From Planctomycetota bacterium (GTDB taxonomy: Bacteria > Planctomycetota > Phycisphaerae > Phycisphaerales > UBA1924): a stretch of 64,000 nucleotides of DNA. The notes below the pieces were generated by a model that saw nothing but the letters and a program-made list of their open reading frames with translations, was not told the DNA's origin and made no database searches. Numbering within the stretch: the first letter of the stretch is position 1; each line of letters starts with the position of its first letter. The stretch is taken from assembly GCA_013285505.1 (NCBI GenBank), contig CP053450.1, positions 2,526,796 through 2,590,795 on the forward strand, given 5' to 3'. A program made the translations under genes and the position numbers. Shown here in pieces: positions 61,671 through 64,000 of the stretch.

Positions 61671-62255
61671 ATGCCCACACCACGCCCGGCCAAACCGCAC
61701 CAGGCTGTCGAGGTCGGGCGGGTGGTTTATCTGCGGTACCCGCATCCTCGGGATCGTGAGGCGTTCGTGGCGTTGCGTGCGGCGAGCCGCGAGTTTTTGA
61801 CGCCGTGGGAGCCGCGACCGCCGGAGGGGTTTGACGCGTTCGGCCACGATCAGTTTGACTATGTGTACAAGTCTCGCCGGCAGCCGGCGCAGGAGCGGTT
61901 GCTCATCTTCACGCTTGCGGGCGATGTGCTGGTCGGTCAGGCGTCGCTGGGCATGATCAGCCGCGGGCCGTTGCAGTCGGCGTATATGGGGTACTGGATC
62001 GGCGCTGCGCACGCCGGATGCGGGTATATGACGGAGGCTGTGGGGTTGATGCTGCGGCACGCGTTCGGGCGGGTGAAGCTGCACCGTGTGGAGGCGAACA
62101 TCCAGCCGCACAACGCGCCGTCGCGGGCGGTTGCGCAGAAGAACGGGTTCCGGCTGGAGGGGTTCTCGCCGCGGTATTTGCGGATCGACGGGGAGTGGGC
62201 GGACCACGAGCGGTGGGCGCTGACGGAGGAGGACTGGCGGGGGCGTTCGCGGTAG
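61671..62255 (+). CDS. RimJ/RimL-type GNAT acetyltransferase
   Basis: 194 aa. YLRYPHPRDREAFVALRAASREFLTPWEPRPPEGF, then MGYWIGAAHAGCGYMTEAVGLMLRHAFGRVKLHRVEANIQPHNAPSRAVAQKNGFRLEGFSPRYLRIDGEWADHERWALT is the classical ribosomal-protein N-acetyltransferase pattern (split here only for description). Target unknown. It converges with the thioredoxin-family gene, 6 bases apart. Confidence 0.9.
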   Translation: MPTPRPAKPHQAVEVGRVVYLRYPHPRDREAFVALRAASREFLTPWEPRPPEGFDAFGHDQFDYVYKSRRQPAQERLLIFTLAGDVLVGQASLGMISRGPLQSAYMGYWIGAAHAGCGYMTEAVGLMLRHAFGRVKLHRVEANIQPHNAPSRAVAQKNGFRLEGFSPRYLRIDGEWADHERWALTEEDWRGRSR

Positions 62256-62261
62256 CGTTGC

Positions 62262-62840
62262 TTATGCGTTGTGGTCGGGGGCGTTGCCGGGCTTCCACTT
62301 GATGTTGCAGCCGATGCTGGGGAGTTGGGGCTCGGGCACGGGGCGGCCGGCGAGGACGGCGTCGATGGCGGCGCGGAGGTCGCTGCCGGTGACGGGGATG
62401 TTGTTTTTGGGCCGGCTGGGGTCGAGCTGCCCCCGGTAGGCGAGCTTGTGGTCGGCGTCGAAGAGGTAGAAGTCGGGCGTGCATGCGGCGCGGTAGGCCT
62501 TGGCGACCTGTTGCGATTCGTCGTAGAGGTAGGGGAAGGTGTAGCCGGCTTCGGCGGCTTCGGCGGTCATTTTTTCGGGGCTGTCGTCGGGGTAGTGCTC
62601 GGCGTCGTTGCTGCTGATGGCGACGACGGCGAGGCCCTTGGACTGGTAGTCGCGGCCGATCGCGGCGAGTTGTTCTCGGACGTGTTTGACGAAGGGGCAG
62701 TGGTTGCAGATGAACATGACGAGGAGGGGCTTGCCGGCGGCGCCCTCGAGACTGACGGTGCCTTTGCCGGTGGTATTGGGCAGGTCGAACCCCGGGGCGG
62801 GGGTGCCGAGCGGGAGCATTGTCGAGGGTGTGGCGGCCAT
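62262..62840 (-). CDS. Thioredoxin/AhpC-TSA family protein
   Basis: 192 aa from ATG 62840 with GGAGG upstream. Peroxiredoxin-like fold: GTPAPGFDLPNTTGKGTVSLEG, then FICNHCPFVKHVREQL with a CxxC pair, VVAISSNDAEHYPDDSPEKM and AACTPDFYLFDADHKLAYRGQLD. No signal peptide, so cytoplasmic. This subgroup is widespread in planctomycetes and is annotated as thioredoxin family or alkyl hydroperoxide reductase-like; the substrate is not known. Confidence 0.9.
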   Translation of the reverse strand: MAATPSTMLPLGTPAPGFDLPNTTGKGTVSLEGAAGKPLLVMFICNHCPFVKHVREQLAAIGRDYQSKGLAVVAISSNDAEHYPDDSPEKMTAEAAEAGYTFPYLYDESQQVAKAYRAACTPDFYLFDADHKLAYRGQLDPSRPKNNIPVTGSDLRAAIDAVLAGRPVPEPQLPSIGCNIKWKPGNAPDHNA

Positions 62841-62887
62841 GAGTCCTCCGGTGTCCGAATAATTTCGTGAGGTTGCGGAGCTTCCGC

Positions 62888-62893
62888 TATATT
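62888..62893 (+). promoter_or_regulatory. Candidate -10 element TATATT upstream of the terminal lipoprotein gene
   Basis: AT-rich TATATT 125 bases before ATG 63019, with TTCGTG 18 bases upstream as a weak -35. The long leader is GC-rich and shows no recognised riboswitch. Confidence 0.35.
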
Positions 62894-63018
62894 GCAACCG
62901 TACCCGTCTCGCGGGGGGAACGTCTGTCGCCATCGTGCCGATGGAGGCATTACCCGAGGGGGGAAGGGTCGCGCTGTCGCGGTCCGTCCCGCGAACATCG
63001 TATTTCGGAGAGTTGAGC

Positions 63019-64000
63019 ATGCGTCGATCTGATGTTGTCCGTTTGTCAGGGCTGGCTGCGCTGGTTCCTGCGGCACTTTTTCTGGGTGCGGGGTGCAGCA
63101 CCGGCACTTCGACGAGCGTCGGTGCGTCCGGTGAGCACGCGTCGGGGCCGGCGTCGGCTCTGCCGGTGTCGAGCGTGTTCGGCTACGACAAGATGGAGGG
63201 CTTCCCGGAGCTGGCTTCGAAGCTGACGCCGCCGGATCTGACCGAGCCGGGCTCGTGGGCTCGCGGCACGGCGGAGGCGGAGATCATCGACACGCGGAAG
63301 TTCCCGGTGCAGATCCAGCCGAGCACGTTTGACGGCGAGACCACGCTGGTGAAGTACATGCTCCCGCCGCACGGGCGTGACAAGACGCTCCGTCAGGGCG
63401 CGGCGAACGACCTGGTGGCGGGCGAGGTGACCGATCAGATCACCGCGCAGCCGGGGACGCTGTTCCCGGGCATTGATGCGACGCCGTGGTCGCCGCCGGA
63501 CCCCTCGCTGGCGGCGGGTCCGGACCACATCGTGCAGGTCACCAACATGGACCTGGCGTGGTACACCAAGGACGGGACGCAGCAGTTCCGCACCCGCATG
63601 GACAGCACGGGCAACCCGGGCTTCTTTGAGGGCATCGGCGGCGGTAACTTCACGTTTGACCCGAAGTGCTTCTACGACCACGAGTCGGAGCGGTTCTTCA
63701 TCGTGGCGCTCGAGGTGTACGGCTCGACCCAGGCGTGGATCACCTTTGCGATCTCTGACGACAGCGATCCGAACGGCGTGTGGTACAAGTACCGCACGGA
63801 CGCCCGCGTGAACGTTGGCGGCACGGTGTACTGGGTCGATTACCCGGGCCTGGGCTTCGACAGCGACGCGGTGTACGTGAACGGCAACCTGTTCCGCCTG
63901 AGCGGCGGTGGCGGCGGCTTCGGCGGCGTGTTGTACCGCTCGATCGACAAGTCGTCGATCCTGAACGGCGGGACGGCGCAGTACACCGACATTCGCGACG
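63019..64000 (+). CDS. Large exported lipoprotein, unknown function, 3' truncated by window end
   Basis: Open from ATG 63019 (GGAGAG 6 bases upstream) to the window edge, at least 327 aa. Lipoprotein signal LVPAALFLGAGC (Cys27). The following sequence includes MLPPHGRDKTLRQGAANDLV, DATPWSPPDPSLAAGPDHIVQVTNMDLAWYTKDG, CFYDHESERFFIVALE and VYWVDYPGLGFDSDAVYVNGNLF, a pattern seen in secreted proteins with beta-propeller-like domains in planctomycetes. No enzyme motif recognised. Codon use is markedly G-ended, in line with the skew on this side of 59.3 kb. Confidence 0.8.
   Translation, partial: MRRSDVVRLSGLAALVPAALFLGAGCSTGTSTSVGASGEHASGPASALPVSSVFGYDKMEGFPELASKLTPPDLTEPGSWARGTAEAEIIDTRKFPVQIQPSTFDGETTLVKYMLPPHGRDKTLRQGAANDLVAGEVTDQITAQPGTLFPGIDATPWSPPDPSLAAGPDHIVQVTNMDLAWYTKDGTQQFRTRMDSTGNPGFFEGIGGGNFTFDPKCFYDHESERFFIVALEVYGSTQAWITFAISDDSDPNGVWYKYRTDARVNVGGTVYWVDYPGLGFDSDAVYVNGNLFRLSGGGGGFGGVLYRSIDKSSILNGGTAQYTDIRD

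Overview
ORGANISM. The window is high-GC DNA that looks like a planctomycete, most probably class Phycisphaerae. The reasons are two proteins with a LEPR-XLL type N-terminal motif, exported proteins ending in short PEP-CTERM-like tails (proline-rich motif, hydrophobic stretch, arginine run), a frameshifted ECF sigma factor overlapping a TPR-bearing serine/threonine kinase, Tat-exported Gfo/Idh/MocA oxidoreductase, and dense dispersed palindromes. The assignment rests on gene content only. I saw no rRNA, tRNA, CRISPR array, insertion sequence or prophage.

LAYOUT. 0-13 kb: the 3' part of a fused SecDF translocase, a double-LysM protein, UDP-glucuronate decarboxylase, an AAC(6')-like acetyltransferase, an NAD-dependent epimerase, a phased 21-bp repeat, an FGE-like exported protein, an S10 serine carboxypeptidase, a QueC-like remnant, prolyl-tRNA synthetase and a DUF2156-GNAT fusion. 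13-17.6 kb: a lipoprotein-type methyltransferase followed by hutH and hutU (histidine to urocanate to imidazolonepropionate). 17.8-34.6 kb: one gene block with a 3768-aa surface protein, a PilZ protein, a GAF-HlyD protein, an M50 protease-HlyD fusion and another HlyD-type adaptor. This is the main candidate for an undescribed system. 34.7-38 kb: sigma factor and kinase. 38-51.7 kb: mostly housekeeping (SulP transporter, fmt, ftsY, nusB, ribH, UbiA-type prenyltransferase, adenine deaminase) plus a LEPR-XLL cyclophilin and a lipoprotein/RsbW/STAS/MlaE operon. 51.8-59.3 kb: guaA, a cluster of palindromic repeats with a low-GC orphan ORF, a DUF2200 gene, an oxidoreductase and two unknown proteins. 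59.4-64 kb: YjbQ, YceI, a membrane protein, RimJ-like GNAT, thioredoxin-family protein and the start of a large lipoprotein.

HOW THE CENTRAL BLOCK MAY WORK (inference). The giant protein carries an N-terminal sorting motif, a calcium-binding RTX block, ten PKD-like domains, cadherin-like domains and thirteen exact 111-aa repeats, so it should be a long extracellular fibre or adhesin. The genes behind it supply a c-di-GMP sensor with intact PilZ motifs, and three envelope-spanning HlyD-type proteins, one fused to an intact M50 zinc protease. No ABC ATPase or outer-membrane channel is present here.

SEQUENCE QUALITY. About 25 single-base frame breaks occur, mostly in homopolymers or GC dinucleotide runs, and they include essential genes (proS, fmt). 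I treat them as probable sequencing or assembly errors and annotate through them. One of them removes the hutU stop codon and makes a false hutU-giant-gene fusion. GC skew on the given strand flips from C-rich to G-rich near 59.3 kb irrespective of gene strand, which resembles a replication origin or an assembly/inversion junction.
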